Of a stretch of 64,000 nucleotides of DNA, positions 24,678 to 34,539 are shown one piece after another. This DNA is from Morchella semilibera. Lineage: Eukaryota; Ascomycota; Pezizomycetes; Pezizales; Morchellaceae. The position numbers were made by a program, and so were the translations under genes. The notes beneath the pieces are model-generated. The model worked only from the letters and a program-made list of their open reading frames with translations, was not told where the DNA came from and made no database searches. How positions within the stretch are numbered: position 1 is the stretch's first letter; the number at the start of each line of letters is the position of its first letter. The stretch is taken from positions 1 to 64,000 of the forward strand of contig CM018610.1 of the NCBI GenBank assembly GCA_009192285.1, written 5' to 3'.

Positions 24678-25558
24678 CTGGTAGAGTACTCAAACCGTCG
24701 GACCGGAGTGGAGCCGCATTGGCGGGGTGATGTGCAAGGTCAAGTGGTGACGAGCGTTACTAGCATTGATGGTTGGACTAGGGTGCGGTTCCGCTGCGGT
24801 ATCCCATAATTATATAATTATACACAGAATTTATTAGCACTGGCCACTTGTTGGCATTTTAGATGACGGCGCGTACGCACATAAATAGTAACCATTCAAG
24901 GACCACAACGGTGTTAATTATAACCGTAGTTTGGAGAATTGGCCGGGGGTCATGATCAGAATTACACCATACATATGTATAGCCCGGACAGTCGGGTAGT
25001 AGTGTCGCCGAGGAATGTGCTTGTATGTAGGGGATCGTAGCAGGGCTACATATAGCTTAGCTACTAGGTGCCACGTGCTCTAAAGTGCTTCTTCTGTGTT
25101 GTACTGGAATGTAAGTACATATTAGAGCGATGAGGCCAACAGCTTCCGGGTCTAGAGTAAATATTGAGTTCTTGGTCGAGGGTGAGCCAAAACGTTGTGG
25201 CACAGCTAAGATGACGAGAGGTGGAATTAAGGAAAGGAGCAGCGTGTCACGGACGGGTTAGGACATAGTAGTTAATTACATCAAGTAGCTACATGTAACG
25301 CCCAGATACTCTTGTTGCTCAAATTTGAAGTGTCGTGCTTAGTCAACTGCCCTGTCATTAATCCTCTACACTGTGGCTTACTGCGTGTGATTAGGGGTTT
25401 TGTGTATTTAGATATTTGGAGGTAGAGGTTAATTAGATAATGTAGTTCACTATTCACTAAGCTCTAACTAAAACTACTCGAACTATGAACTATGAAACTG
25501 ATGATATTAATAATAATAATCAAGAGGAACGAAAGAAACAAGCCAATAGGAAAGAACT
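24678..25558. other. Gene-less spacer
   Basis: No gene supported. One TACATGTA site at 25290 and short AT-rich runs. Confidence 0.4.
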
Positions 25559-26394
25559 AACCAAGAACACGTAATCATGGCACCAAGCGCTAAGCGCCGT
25601 GCTGACTCATAGTGCCAAGACCTCGCTAACTTTCAGGCTTCCCACCACTAGCCCCACAACACCAGCCTCAGTCGGAAAATAATAGTCGGCCGATGGGTAC
25701 TCAATGTGTTCTCCCCGGCAACCGACCTCCCCGCAGATCCTTCGCAGGCTAACCACTGAGTCTTTTGTTGAAGAGAAAGAGGTGGGCTATGCTCCTGGAC
25801 CCGAGAAGGAAAAAGAGACTCGCAAGGCCGTCCCAGGTAATGCCCTCCCTTCGTATAGCTCCCAGTTAAATACCAAGATCATTGCAAGTCTAGGCTTGCC
25901 ACTATCGAAAATACGTGGATTCTAGATCCTAAAAAACCTTCAGTTGAAGAGAGACTCGGCCAATATTTTCTGTCTCAGAACACGCGAGTCCCCACTCACT
26001 CATCCTCGACGCTAGCGATGACGAATGGCAACCCTTACCGGATCCCGACGACACGCTGAAATTGGCAAAGTCGAACCGTGATATGATAGTCAACTTCCAC
26101 TCCCGGTTTGGCCAGTCATTACTCTACCCACCAGGCTACAGTATTCGCGCCCACTGTCGATGCAATACTCCACATGTGGAAGATCAAGGTAAGTGTCGCA
26201 AACTGCGTAGTTCGAGAATCAAGCTGACCTATTCTTAGATGATGACGGAGCAGATTACAGATAGCCTTACCAGTCTTCTGAGTACATCCGGCGGCACTCG
26301 ACACCTGCCTACAGCTTTGCTTCTAGGATCCATGGATATTGACCCACCAACGGAGGAAGGCTCTGGGAGTGATGCGTATGAGGAAAGTGAGTGA
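25559..26394 (+). pseudogene. Spliced coding remnant, family unknown
   Basis: Several fragments in different frames look coding: ESFVEEKEVGYAPGPEKEKE (about 25759), PSVEERLGQYFLSQNTRVP (about 25939), DASDDEWQPLPDPDDTLKL (about 26010), then VFAPTVDAILHMWKIK joined across a well-formed 50-nt intron (26189-26238, GTAAGT donor, CTGAC branch, TTAG acceptor) to MMTEQITDSLTSLLSTSGGT and an acidic end at 26394. The proper intron argues that it was once a gene. The frame changes and the lack of a clear start argue that it is decayed. I recognise no domain. Confidence 0.35.
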
Positions 26395-27500
26395 TGGTTG
26401 AGCTTGGTGTCACAGGAAAGGCCCTTTGCCGGTGTTGGCTTGTGAGTGCTTTGAGTCGTAATGGTGGGACTGGATCTTGTTGCAGGTATTATGAGCGTGG
26501 TGTTGTTGGATACATTTTATTTGTTTCCTATAAGGTAACTCTTTGCCAGAGCTTGGGATCTATGGACAATTTTTCAACGTATCATTTATCACAATATAAA
26601 GCGGCGGGAAGCCGATGCAAACCCCTGGTGTAAACAGTGACACATTTATGGATTCGTTTCTCTGTCGTGGCGGAAAGTCTGCGTATGAGAGGTATATCTA
26701 GTATAGACTCGGACACACATCGACACCATCCGCTACCTATACACCTCTTTTATCTCATCCGCTACGCTATGTATACGATTGTTGATATATCGTATATGCC
26801 CGAAGGTTCTTTTGTAAACGGCGCCAGCTGCAAAACTGACACCCTCCAGCTCACGCTCAACCTCCTTGGCCCCAACGCCGGGACAGGTAACCTAACTACC
26901 AACTTTCAGCCTACCGTCAACAGAAAACCCTGCATTAGACGCCCGAAACAGTCCCGCAAGGCGGGGGGGTAATGCATATAAGGTGAAAAAAAGTGCGAGG
27001 AATATATTGATTATCTCGAATTCAACGTTACTCGTCTCCCTGTCTGGCTGTATCTATCGTTTGTACCAAAGCCGCCAGGAGAATCGTTCTAACGGGGCGG
27101 GGTCGGGATTCAAGGACGGGACGGGGACGACTCGGGATACGCCGGAGTCGGGACAGGTTCGGGTTCAGGTTCGGGTATAGGTTCAGTGACTGGATCGGAG
27201 ACGGCTCCGAGCGAGGTAGTTTACGGACAGAAGGCCAGAGGACGAAGTTTGTATTTACTAACAGAAAGAAGACATTGCGTAGAGGAGCTAGAAAGGTAAG
27301 GAAATCAAGGACCTTGTATATAGATAACTGTGCCCCCCGGCAGCTCCGCTACTTACAAACCTCTTTTACTAATACCGACGAAACCCACAGAACCTATTTA
27401 TATGCTCCCATCCATCCCTCTCCAGCCGTATTTTCGTCCCAATTCAAATCACCCACTATCACTCGGACTCTGAACCACACATGCGCACCTATTCAAATCC
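26395..27500. other. Gene-less stretch, repeat-like GGGACGGG region
   Basis: No gene supported. Around 27098-27185 are repeated GGGAC/GGTTCGGGTT motifs, a short minisatellite-like patch. A frame at 26637-26972 has some coding texture (YMPEGSFVNGASCKTDTLQL) but no recognisable family. Confidence 0.35.
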
Positions 27501-27530
27501 ACACCTATACAAACCCTCAACCGTTGCGAC

Positions 27531-27865
27531 TTTGCTACACGTCACCTCTAGGAACGCCTCCGAGTTTTGCTCCAGGATCCATCTATGCACGTCACCTTTA
27601 GGAAACTCACCACGTCGCTTCATCCTCAGGATCAATCCCTGCACGTCACCCTCTGATATCATTTCGTATAAATGCTGCGAGCAGCACATTATCTTTAGGA
27701 GCGCCTACAACTTTGTATGCGTCGTGAGCTGTCCGTCACCCTTAGGAACGTCACCATGTCGCTCCAGGATCAATTCCTGCACATCCCCCTCAGGTAAGAC
27801 TTTGCAGGTATATGTTCCGGGCTGCACATCACCTTTAGAACCGCCTCTGCATTATACGGGTTCCC
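27531..27865. repeat. Degenerate ~45-55-bp tandem repeat, about 7 units
   Basis: Units begin CACGTCACCT or a close variant (CACATCACCT, CCGTCACCCT), continue with TTAGGAACGCC, then CGCTCCAGGATC or similar, and end in TATG/CCTG. They recur at roughly 45-55-bp spacing. In one plus frame the units read TSPLGTSP...RIN-C, so the array may derive from a repeat-bearing gene, but copies have drifted and the frame is not kept throughout. Confidence 0.6.
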
Positions 27866-29294
27866 GGTGAGGTGGGGCCCGGGTTTGGGCCAGCGCCACC
27901 CCTGCCAGAGCGACCGTAAAGGCTCACCTCTGCTTGCATCTACCCGCCTGCGCCTCCTAAATCACCACCCCTAACTGGCGCCAGAATCATGACAAATCAC
28001 CCGGTTCTACTCGGTCATGGATCATCACTCGATCGCGGGTCGCATATTAGGGCTCGCCTCCGCCCGATTTTGGTACTTGGTGGAGGCGGCGGCCCAGGCA
28101 CTGCTTTGGTGCAGGTGGACCCAGTGGCGGTGGTCCCGGGAAAGGTGTTCGCCTGCAAGAGGTGGTGGTGGTCCCGCCCTAGGTGGTCCCGGTCAAGGTG
28201 GTGCCCTTTAGGTGGACACCCGTAGTCGTCGACCCTGGGTGTGCGACCGACGGAGAACCAAAGCGTAAGTCCCACCCGAGTACGCACAATTACGAGGGCG
28301 TAACCATTCTATAACCGAAGCTTAGAGTCCTTAAATCCTACCAAGCACGATATCGGGCCTCATCATGAGAGTTGGTGCAACATAGTAATACTACTCTGTT
28401 GAGGGTACCAACGTATTTAAACTACCCTAGATTCTCTTGCAGCTCGCGCCCTACCGTTTCTCTTTCCTTGAGTTTTGCTCAGCCCCCCCCCCTTTATTCC
28501 TTATCACCCTCTTTCCGCGTCTTGGCTTTTTTTGTACCATGCTCCACTTATCATTGCATTGCCGATCAACTAGGTGCAACGATTAACGTGTTTCACCGGG
28601 AAAGCAATCATCACTGGGAAAGCGATCAGTGTAGGTGGTGCAGCCGGCTACAGGTCGCGCGCACATCTCGGAGTGTGATGAGGGCGAGGATTGAGTAGAG
28701 CCTGTTCTCTGCTGCGGGGGTGTGTACGCGCCACTTCTGGGCGAGGGGCAGGATAGAGTGAAGAGAGCACCGGGGAGAGAGAGGGGGAGGGGGAGAGATA
28801 TGCATATCTGAGGAGTGAACATGCAGAAGTACGAGTCGGAGTATAGACGGACATGCTTCCCGGGATCATATAAAGGCTTCACACAGATCGCACTCTACAC
28901 CTAACGAGTACTCTTGTACGTGCACAAGCTTTACGCTCACAGCCAACACACACTACCACATATTTTCTATACTCGCAATTTCATAGCGCTGTTAGGAGCA
29001 GACCCCTGAACGCGTGTTAAGCTTTTAATTCATAGCTTAATTTGCGCCAGATTGGGTGCAAGCAAATAGCTGCATACCCCATGGATCGAGTGATAAACTA
29101 TAATCACATATAAAAAATCCTAAAGACGCACAAAAGGTCTCTCCATCGATCACGGGAAACAATTCTACTAGTGCGCTATCTGAACTTTGATACGGGTAAC
29201 CCGAGGTCACTTTTTACCCTCATGATCAGTCGGAGAAGAGAACAACCCGGAAAAGAAAGAAAAGCGAATGAAGGATAGTGTCTATGTACAGATT
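27866..29294. other. Spacer with GGTGGTCCCG-rich patch
   Basis: No gene supported. 28080-28215 is rich in GGTGG and GGTCCCG repeats, and 28765-28800 is a GA-rich tract. Open frames here are low complexity on both strands. Confidence 0.4.
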
Positions 29295-30577
29295 TTAATC
29301 GAATAAATTCTCCAAAGCATCCATGTTGGTGGAACAATTGGACAACATGTGGTCGTCCACCATACCCCGTATGAACCGCGCCTCCCCAAACCTCTGATTC
29401 ACATTCAAAATCTCCGCAATCTCGAGCTTTCCCTTCTCTCCAGTATCTATTACCCACACCCTTCCAGGAGGGACCAGCTTTTTGTGTGTTGCAAGGGACC
29501 GAAACTTTGCCATATAGGCATCGGGGTCCACTTTATTCTTTGAAAGACCGTCGACTATAGCAGCCAGGTACGGGGTGTTCTGCTTGAGATACAACGCAAC
29601 CGCCCTGAAGTCCCGGATCGCCCCGTGACTGAGAGCTGGGACGACGTCGTTCTTATTGACAAGGGAGTAGGTCATGGTCTTTGTCCTCTGCCGCAGTTCC
29701 TCGTCGAGGGAGGCTGCCGGCTCAAAACCGTAACATTCGATCTGCCTTCCAGGAACCGTCCTCGCGTTGGTCAGGAAACGACCATCACCACCTGGGTCTG
29801 CTAGGAGGGGGGCTAAAAGGCCAGCGACTCCTCCCCCGAGTGAATGGCCCACCACTACCAACTTGTAATCTGGATTCCTCGCCAGTGCCCTCTTCACCTG
29901 AGCAACCAGTAGAGGATACTCGACCAGCCCTTGGGCAGACTGCCACATCCCCCATGGACCTGATACTTTTTGCCCCACAGGTCAACGTCAGTATAGAGGA
30001 ACCGCACATCCTTCAGGGCACCCTCCAGGGTTGCGGTCCCTTTCAACGCCACAACCACCGACTTCTCGCGGTCATCCACGGCCACAAAGTGCTCTAGCAT
30101 TGCCTTCCCGGCCACTGCCTCTTTGTTGACGTATGGCTGCACGTTGCGCCGCGCGATACCCGTGCGTTCCGCTATGTACTCCTCGTCCGTCTTGAGGGGG
30201 TTATCTGATCCGTAGGCCGCACTGGCATATTTCATGTAGTGCGAGAAGCGCTTCGCGATGGGACTGTCCTCAACACTCGAGTATCTTCGTGTCTCATATA
30301 TCGGCTTGCTGCTCAGCGCCTGCATAATCGCCATCACCGACAGGGCAACATTTATGTCGGTGAACGTGAGCTCTCCCGAGAACTCGCGGTGCACAATACT
30401 TGAAATCTCGAGGATGGCATCGCCCGTGTGCGGTGGGAGGAAGCGTTTGATTGCTTCTGCCGCGGCTTTCTGCGCGAGGGGGTCGTTTATAGTGGCGCCA
30501 ATGCCTGATGCTACGGCAGCACCCCCGAAGCTCCAAGATAGGACGCGGCGGGTAGCTATACGGCCGACGAGCGCCAT
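29295..30577 (-). pseudogene. Class-3 lipase, one frame break at C5 run
   Basis: The start ATG at 30577 gives an N-terminal hydrophobic segment (about residues 14-30), then a helical region and RSYxK-like PIYETRRYSS, then EHFVAVDDREKSVVVALKGT, the usual first strands of the lipase fold. The nucleophile elbow GHSLGGG follows, then NKNDVVP with the likely acid Asp and MVDDHML with the likely catalytic His, so the whole triad is present. The reading frame shifts once inside VHGG/GMWQSAQGLVE, exactly at a run of five C on the plus strand (29949-29953). Everything on both sides is conserved, so an assembly error at the homopolymer is at least as likely as real decay. Total length would be about 428 residues. 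It resembles fungal Lipase_3 / diacylglycerol-lipase-like proteins. The substrate, an acylglycerol, is inferred from the family. Confidence 0.75.
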
Positions 30578-31591
30578 CGCTGGACAAGAGGAGATATTCG
30601 GTAATTATTGGGAGAGACTAATTGAGTGGGAGGTGGGAGGTTGCTGAAGAGGTTGGGATGGGATTCACTGGAAACTTATAGGGTAGAGATAGAGGTTCAG
30701 GAAGGCTATCGAGCCCCCTCACTAGAAGCGGGCGCTAATAGCAGAGATTTCTTCTGAAGCTCGTCATCATGAAAACAGAGATATACTTCTAAGTATCGAT
30801 AGGTGGGGGATAAACTTCAGCTAGAGTTGGATCTACAATAGCACAGCGAGGCATGCTCAGAATCATGTGCAGCATAGCAAAAAAAACCTGGCAATGACTT
30901 GACCATACGTGAACCCCTTCCTGATGCACAGACAACGCCGTAGTCAATGCAGATTATACAGAGGTTACAGGGTGGCATTAAGCTACTTAGGCAATGCGCG
31001 AAACACCAGGAGCTCAGTGGACATTTGGCTTCACGATAAAGGAATGTGCGTACGTACACGCGCATGCTGAGTTTATGGGGTTACAATATGTGCAGGGATC
31101 GGGAAATCAACTCTCTGTACTTCACCTTAACATTGATCGATAATATGCATATAGTAGGCGTAATTATATAGTGCTCCAGAATCACATATGCATATGGAGA
31201 GTTTAGTGATATGTAGGTATTATCGCTCATTGGACAATAACGTCAAACCACTAACTCTCGATCAATACCCTTATCCTCTTATCCCGAGAAAAAAAAGCAA
31301 GGTCCGTGCATTTAGACCACTATGTTTTATGGATATTTTATATTCAAACACCATCTGAATTTAGAGGCATGTCGTGATAGGTATTTGGGGTAATTGGGCC
31401 AAATGTGCATATTATATCCAAAGGGGAATTGGATCACATTGTGGTCATTGCACTAGTACAGCTGTTCAGAAGCACGGATGAAATTTCGGAGCTTACCGAG
31501 CTGAGCACGACTACCATGTATCAGAATTTGAAGTGTGGGAAAAAAAAGTCACTTTTCTTTTAACGACCCATCGTTTATCACTATTGACAAT
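30578..31591. other. Gene-less spacer
   Basis: No gene supported. Mostly AT-rich with several AAAAAA runs and paired ATATGCAT motifs around 31145 and 31186-31192. Confidence 0.4.
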
Positions 31592-31593
31592 TA

Positions 31594-31805
31594 TTAGAGC
31601 CTTTTAGTCCCCCATATTTTGGCCATTTCTCGTCCATCTCTCAGACTCGCAGCGCCGAGCCCTGTAAGAGTTTAAAATAGACCAATAGCGAGCTTTGATC
31701 ACTACAGATCGTTTCCGATTTAAGCACTCTTACAGGACTCGGCGCATGTCTCGGCGCTGCGAGTCTGGATTATGGACGAAAAATGGGAGGACTAAAACGC
31801 TCTAA
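31594..31805. mobile_element. MITE family D (212 bp)
   Basis: Imperfect arms of about 75 bp. The left begins TTAGAGCCTTTTAGTCCCCC and the right, on the other strand, TTAGAGCGTTTTAGTCCTCC. Both then hold CGTCCAT, AGACTCGCAGCGCCGAG and CCTGTAAGAGT. TA flanks at 31592-31593 and 31806-31807. It is non-coding. Confidence 0.8.
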
Positions 31806-31807
31806 TA

Positions 31808-31911
31808 GAGCCTTTGCGTAAAGGACTCCAGCTCTAAATTCGAATTATCTAATTGGCTAATGGGAGGCACCAATCAAGTTACCAGAAATGGAGCCTTTCG
31901 CGCAAAGACTC
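31808..31911. mobile_element. Short MITE abutting family D (104 bp)
   Basis: Inverted ends: the left GAGCCTTTGCGTAAAGGACT and the right, on the other strand, GAGTCTTTGCGCGAAAGGCT. The TA at 31806-31807 serves as left flank here and also as right flank of the preceding element; another TA lies at 31912-31913. The shared TA suggests one element landed at the very edge of the other, or that the two are arms of a larger relative. Confidence 0.6.
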
Positions 31912-31913
31912 TA

Positions 31914-32600
31914 ATGACAACGAATGCTAGCGTTCTTCCCCACCCTAGCCCTCCTGGGTGCTGTGTGAACGCTAATAATAACCAAACGATCATGCGCACA
32001 TATATGCACATCATCGAGAGTACTAGGGGCAGGCGAGGAGAGCCTGAGGGCGAGTTTTGATGGTAATAACCTCTGATTCGCGGCTGGTGAAAGCTACACC
32101 AAATTGCATTTTCAGGTTCTTCTTGCCCAACATCCGCCATGCTTTATCATTGATTATTGGCGTAAGGTAAGCCGAAAACACCCCCCCCCCACACACACAC
32201 TCCCATTGACTCCATGGTTATCAATGAGGTGAAGTTCAAGACCAATAAAACACCCTCGTCCACCGCTATCCACAAGCACATTTGGGTCAAGAGACGACGA
32301 CTTCACGTACTGGCATATTCATGGTAATGATATATCAGAGGACGCTTCGGGATATGGACTGACACTGACCTTTTGTTACATCCATAGCCTCTGAACCGAA
32401 TCGATTAATCTCCTCAAAGGCCTAAGCCAGAGCAAACGATGGTATGTAGTACATGTGCCTCCTCCGCCATCGTAGCCACCTCACTGATCCACCGCCGTCA
32501 TTCACTTTAGCCTCTACGTCTCGCCGTGGGTCCTGATCCAGCCAAAGCATATCCATAGGTAATACCATGGTGTTCCTGTGGACCGTGTCTGGCGGCATGG
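31914..32600. other. Spacer with no supported gene
   Basis: No gene supported. A run of C followed by ACACAC lies near 32189-32210. Confidence 0.35.
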
Positions 32601-32739
32601 AATACCGTTCTTGCCCGAGACCGCGGCCAGAGCTAATAGGACGCACGAGTCGGGCAGCCAATAGCACTCCGTCCTTCCCACAGATCCGTGGGGCTGCAGG
32701 GCTTTGCCATGGTTGGTAGTAGTCTTCTAACGCCCCACC

Positions 32740-33012
32740 CCAGCGGAGTGAAGAGACATCATAGGATGATAAGAAGACGTGGAGCCAGAGGAGGCTATGC
32801 AGGCGCTGTTGCGGGCGTTTGGTTGGTGAAATGGCCCTGCTCATTTCGACCATAGCTATTTCCTCTGGGCTGGGTGTTTGCTGTATGTGACGCAGGACAC
32901 GTGTGGCTTATTGCGAGCGGGGAGGTCAGACAGTGGGGGCCATTTGTGGCTACGGCGTTTATTGCGGTGTCTGATGTGGCCATGCATGTTGGTGATGGGC
33001 TGGTTCTCGGGT
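32740..33012 (+). pseudogene. Possible membrane-protein exon remnant
   Basis: On the plus strand, MALLISTIAISSGLG is followed in a neighbouring frame by VFAVCDAGHVWLIASGE, then QWGPFVATAFIAVSDVAMH and VGDGLVLG, ending at a perfect donor GG|GTGAGT (33011 onward). Three hydrophobic stretches and the donor site suggest the first exon of a multi-pass protein broken by one frame change. A 143-codon frame on the opposite strand (32422-32853) has no family signature and I regard it as the less likely reading. Confidence 0.3.
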
Positions 33013-33732
33013 GAGTAAAGAAACTAGTTCGTATCAGCAGGTTAATCGGCCGGTAGCTTAAACATAGAATAATAGGACGCAACGGAGAGACACAACTCAA
33101 CACTCGCCCCAAACCCCCCTTGATACCAGGTATTTATGTATTGGGCCTCTAGCGTTTCACTTATTATTCTTTGCTCTACTTCTGGTGACCATGACTAGGA
33201 CCTCGTTACGCCAGGGCTTAATTTGCTACGTCCTGTTATCTCTGCCAACTTGCAATACCTCTGTGTCTTTGGTGCTACCCGTCGGTGCTCCCCTATTCCA
33301 GCAGCCATGCGTCACAGACCCCTACGAGTTGTTTTTACTTGATCTAAGTGTAGAGCTTCCGAATCCGCTGCCAGAACCAAGAAGCGGCTGATCTCGAAAA
33401 CACCGCTCATAGTGGAATCCGCATCGCATGGAGAGCCAGTATTTGACTAGCACAGTCTCACAAACCTTTCGTCGATAACCCTTGCCCGCACCCATGTCTA
33501 GATACCCCCAATTTTTGCCAACTTGCAATATCCCCACAGGAGAAAACCACAACCCCAGTAAGGACGTTGCATCTCCCTATAAAAAGTGCCGGTATCGTAA
33601 CACTCAAGAAGGTTCGGCGCCAGTATCATTCATGGAAGCTTCTAGCACGTTCCTATTGCCTGGCTCCCGCATCAACATTGCCAGGGTGGGGGGGGGCTTA
33701 TAAAAAAAAGGCAGGGTTAGGGTTTGCACGAG

Positions 33733-33774
33733 TGATGCGGTTTGCGTGATGCGGTTTGCGTGATGCGGTTTGGT
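33733..33774 (+). promoter_or_regulatory. Three tandem 14-bp repeats upstream of a TATA box
   Basis: TGATGCGGTTTGCG occurs three times back to back, the last copy changed at its end (GGT). It sits 12 bp before a TATA box and just after a telomere-box-like GGGTTAGGGTTTGC (33713-33726). Position and tandem spacing fit an activator-binding array. The factor is unknown. Confidence 0.45.
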
Positions 33775-33785
33775 GAACTGTGGGG

Positions 33786-33793
33786 TATATAAG
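33786..33793 (+). promoter_or_regulatory. TATA box TATATAAG followed by CT-rich initiator tract
   Basis: TATATAAG is followed by about 50 bases of almost pure C/T (33796-33848) and then an A/C-rich stretch free of G runs, the common layout of a strong fungal promoter and 5' leader. Transcription would begin near 33820-33850 and run into the stem-loop array. Confidence 0.5.
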
Positions 33794-34008
33794 AAGCCCC
33801 CCCCCTCCCTCTCTTCCTTCCTCCCCCCTCCCTCCCTTCCCCTCTCAGCCACCACCCACCACCAAGACCGATTTCTGTAACGGCCAACAACCTTTCTAGT
33901 CAACCTCCCCAACTGCACAAAACTAACCTAACCCTGAAATCAACAACCAAACTAAAGCTAAGTCCCTCCCCATCCCGATCCCCCCAATTAAACACACTCG
34001 AAACACAA

Positions 34009-34137
34009 ACGGTTACTAGCCGTGACGTGCCTGGTTACTAGCCAGTGTCGCCCAAAGGCGCAGGTTACTCGCCTGTCATTGAAAGGAGCAGCCCCTTACT
34101 AGGGGGCTGAAAGCTGCGGGCCAGGTTATTTGCTTGG
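34009..34137 (+). other. Array of five stem-loops with a conserved 7-base loop
   Basis: Five hairpins, each with a 7-base loop: ACGG-TTACTAG-CCGT (34009-34023), CTGG-TTACTAG-CCAG (34031-34045), CAGG-TTACTCG-CCTG (34061-34075), CAGCCCC-TTACTAG-GGGGCTG (34089-34109) and CCAGG-TTATTTG-CTTGG (34121-34137). Loop starts are 22, 30, 31 and 30 nt apart. The stems differ from one another but stay paired, while the loop is nearly fixed, so structure rather than sequence alone seems to have been kept. A further small hairpin, CGCC-CAAA-GGCG, lies between the second and third. It falls in what looks like a transcribed leader, roughly 400-530 nt upstream of the 34540 start codon. It could be a leader element, a non-coding RNA or a decoy for an RNA-binding protein. 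I know no named family. Confidence 0.55.
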
Positions 34138-34188
34138 AAGATTTTGTGGTGTGGGCGGGGGGTGTTTTTAATCTTGTGCTGACTTTTG

Positions 34189-34213
34189 GTGTAGGATAGG
34201 ATAGGATAGGATA
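34189..34213. repeat. (AGGAT)4 microsatellite
   Basis: Four perfect copies of AGGAT follow GTGT, between the stem-loop array and the coding start at 34540. Confidence 0.8.
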
Positions 34214-34539
34214 CGAGTGTTGATATTACCTTTTTGTTTATTTTGCCTTTTATTATGTTTATTATGTTTATTTGTTATTTGGACTTGCTTGTAGAATTCT
34301 TGAATCTCTGTATGTCGGTATCTAGTAAACGGCGTATTGTGATGGCTACTATTTCTTGCATAACCGTAGTTGTTCCTTGGGCAGTCGAAATAAAGTTGTA
34401 ACCGTGCGTTTTCGTCCAACCCTACCTGACAAGCCACACCCCAGCCACACCCCAACCACCCAGCCACCCAGCCACCCCAGCCACTTAATCAGCCCATCAT
34501 CGCTTCTTCTCTCCTCTCACAACCAAAACAATCATCACC

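Noticed and set aside
34009-34137. CRISPR-like reading of the hairpin array
   Set aside because: The repeated part is only the loop; stems and spacers do not fit a CRISPR repeat, and the window is clearly eukaryotic.
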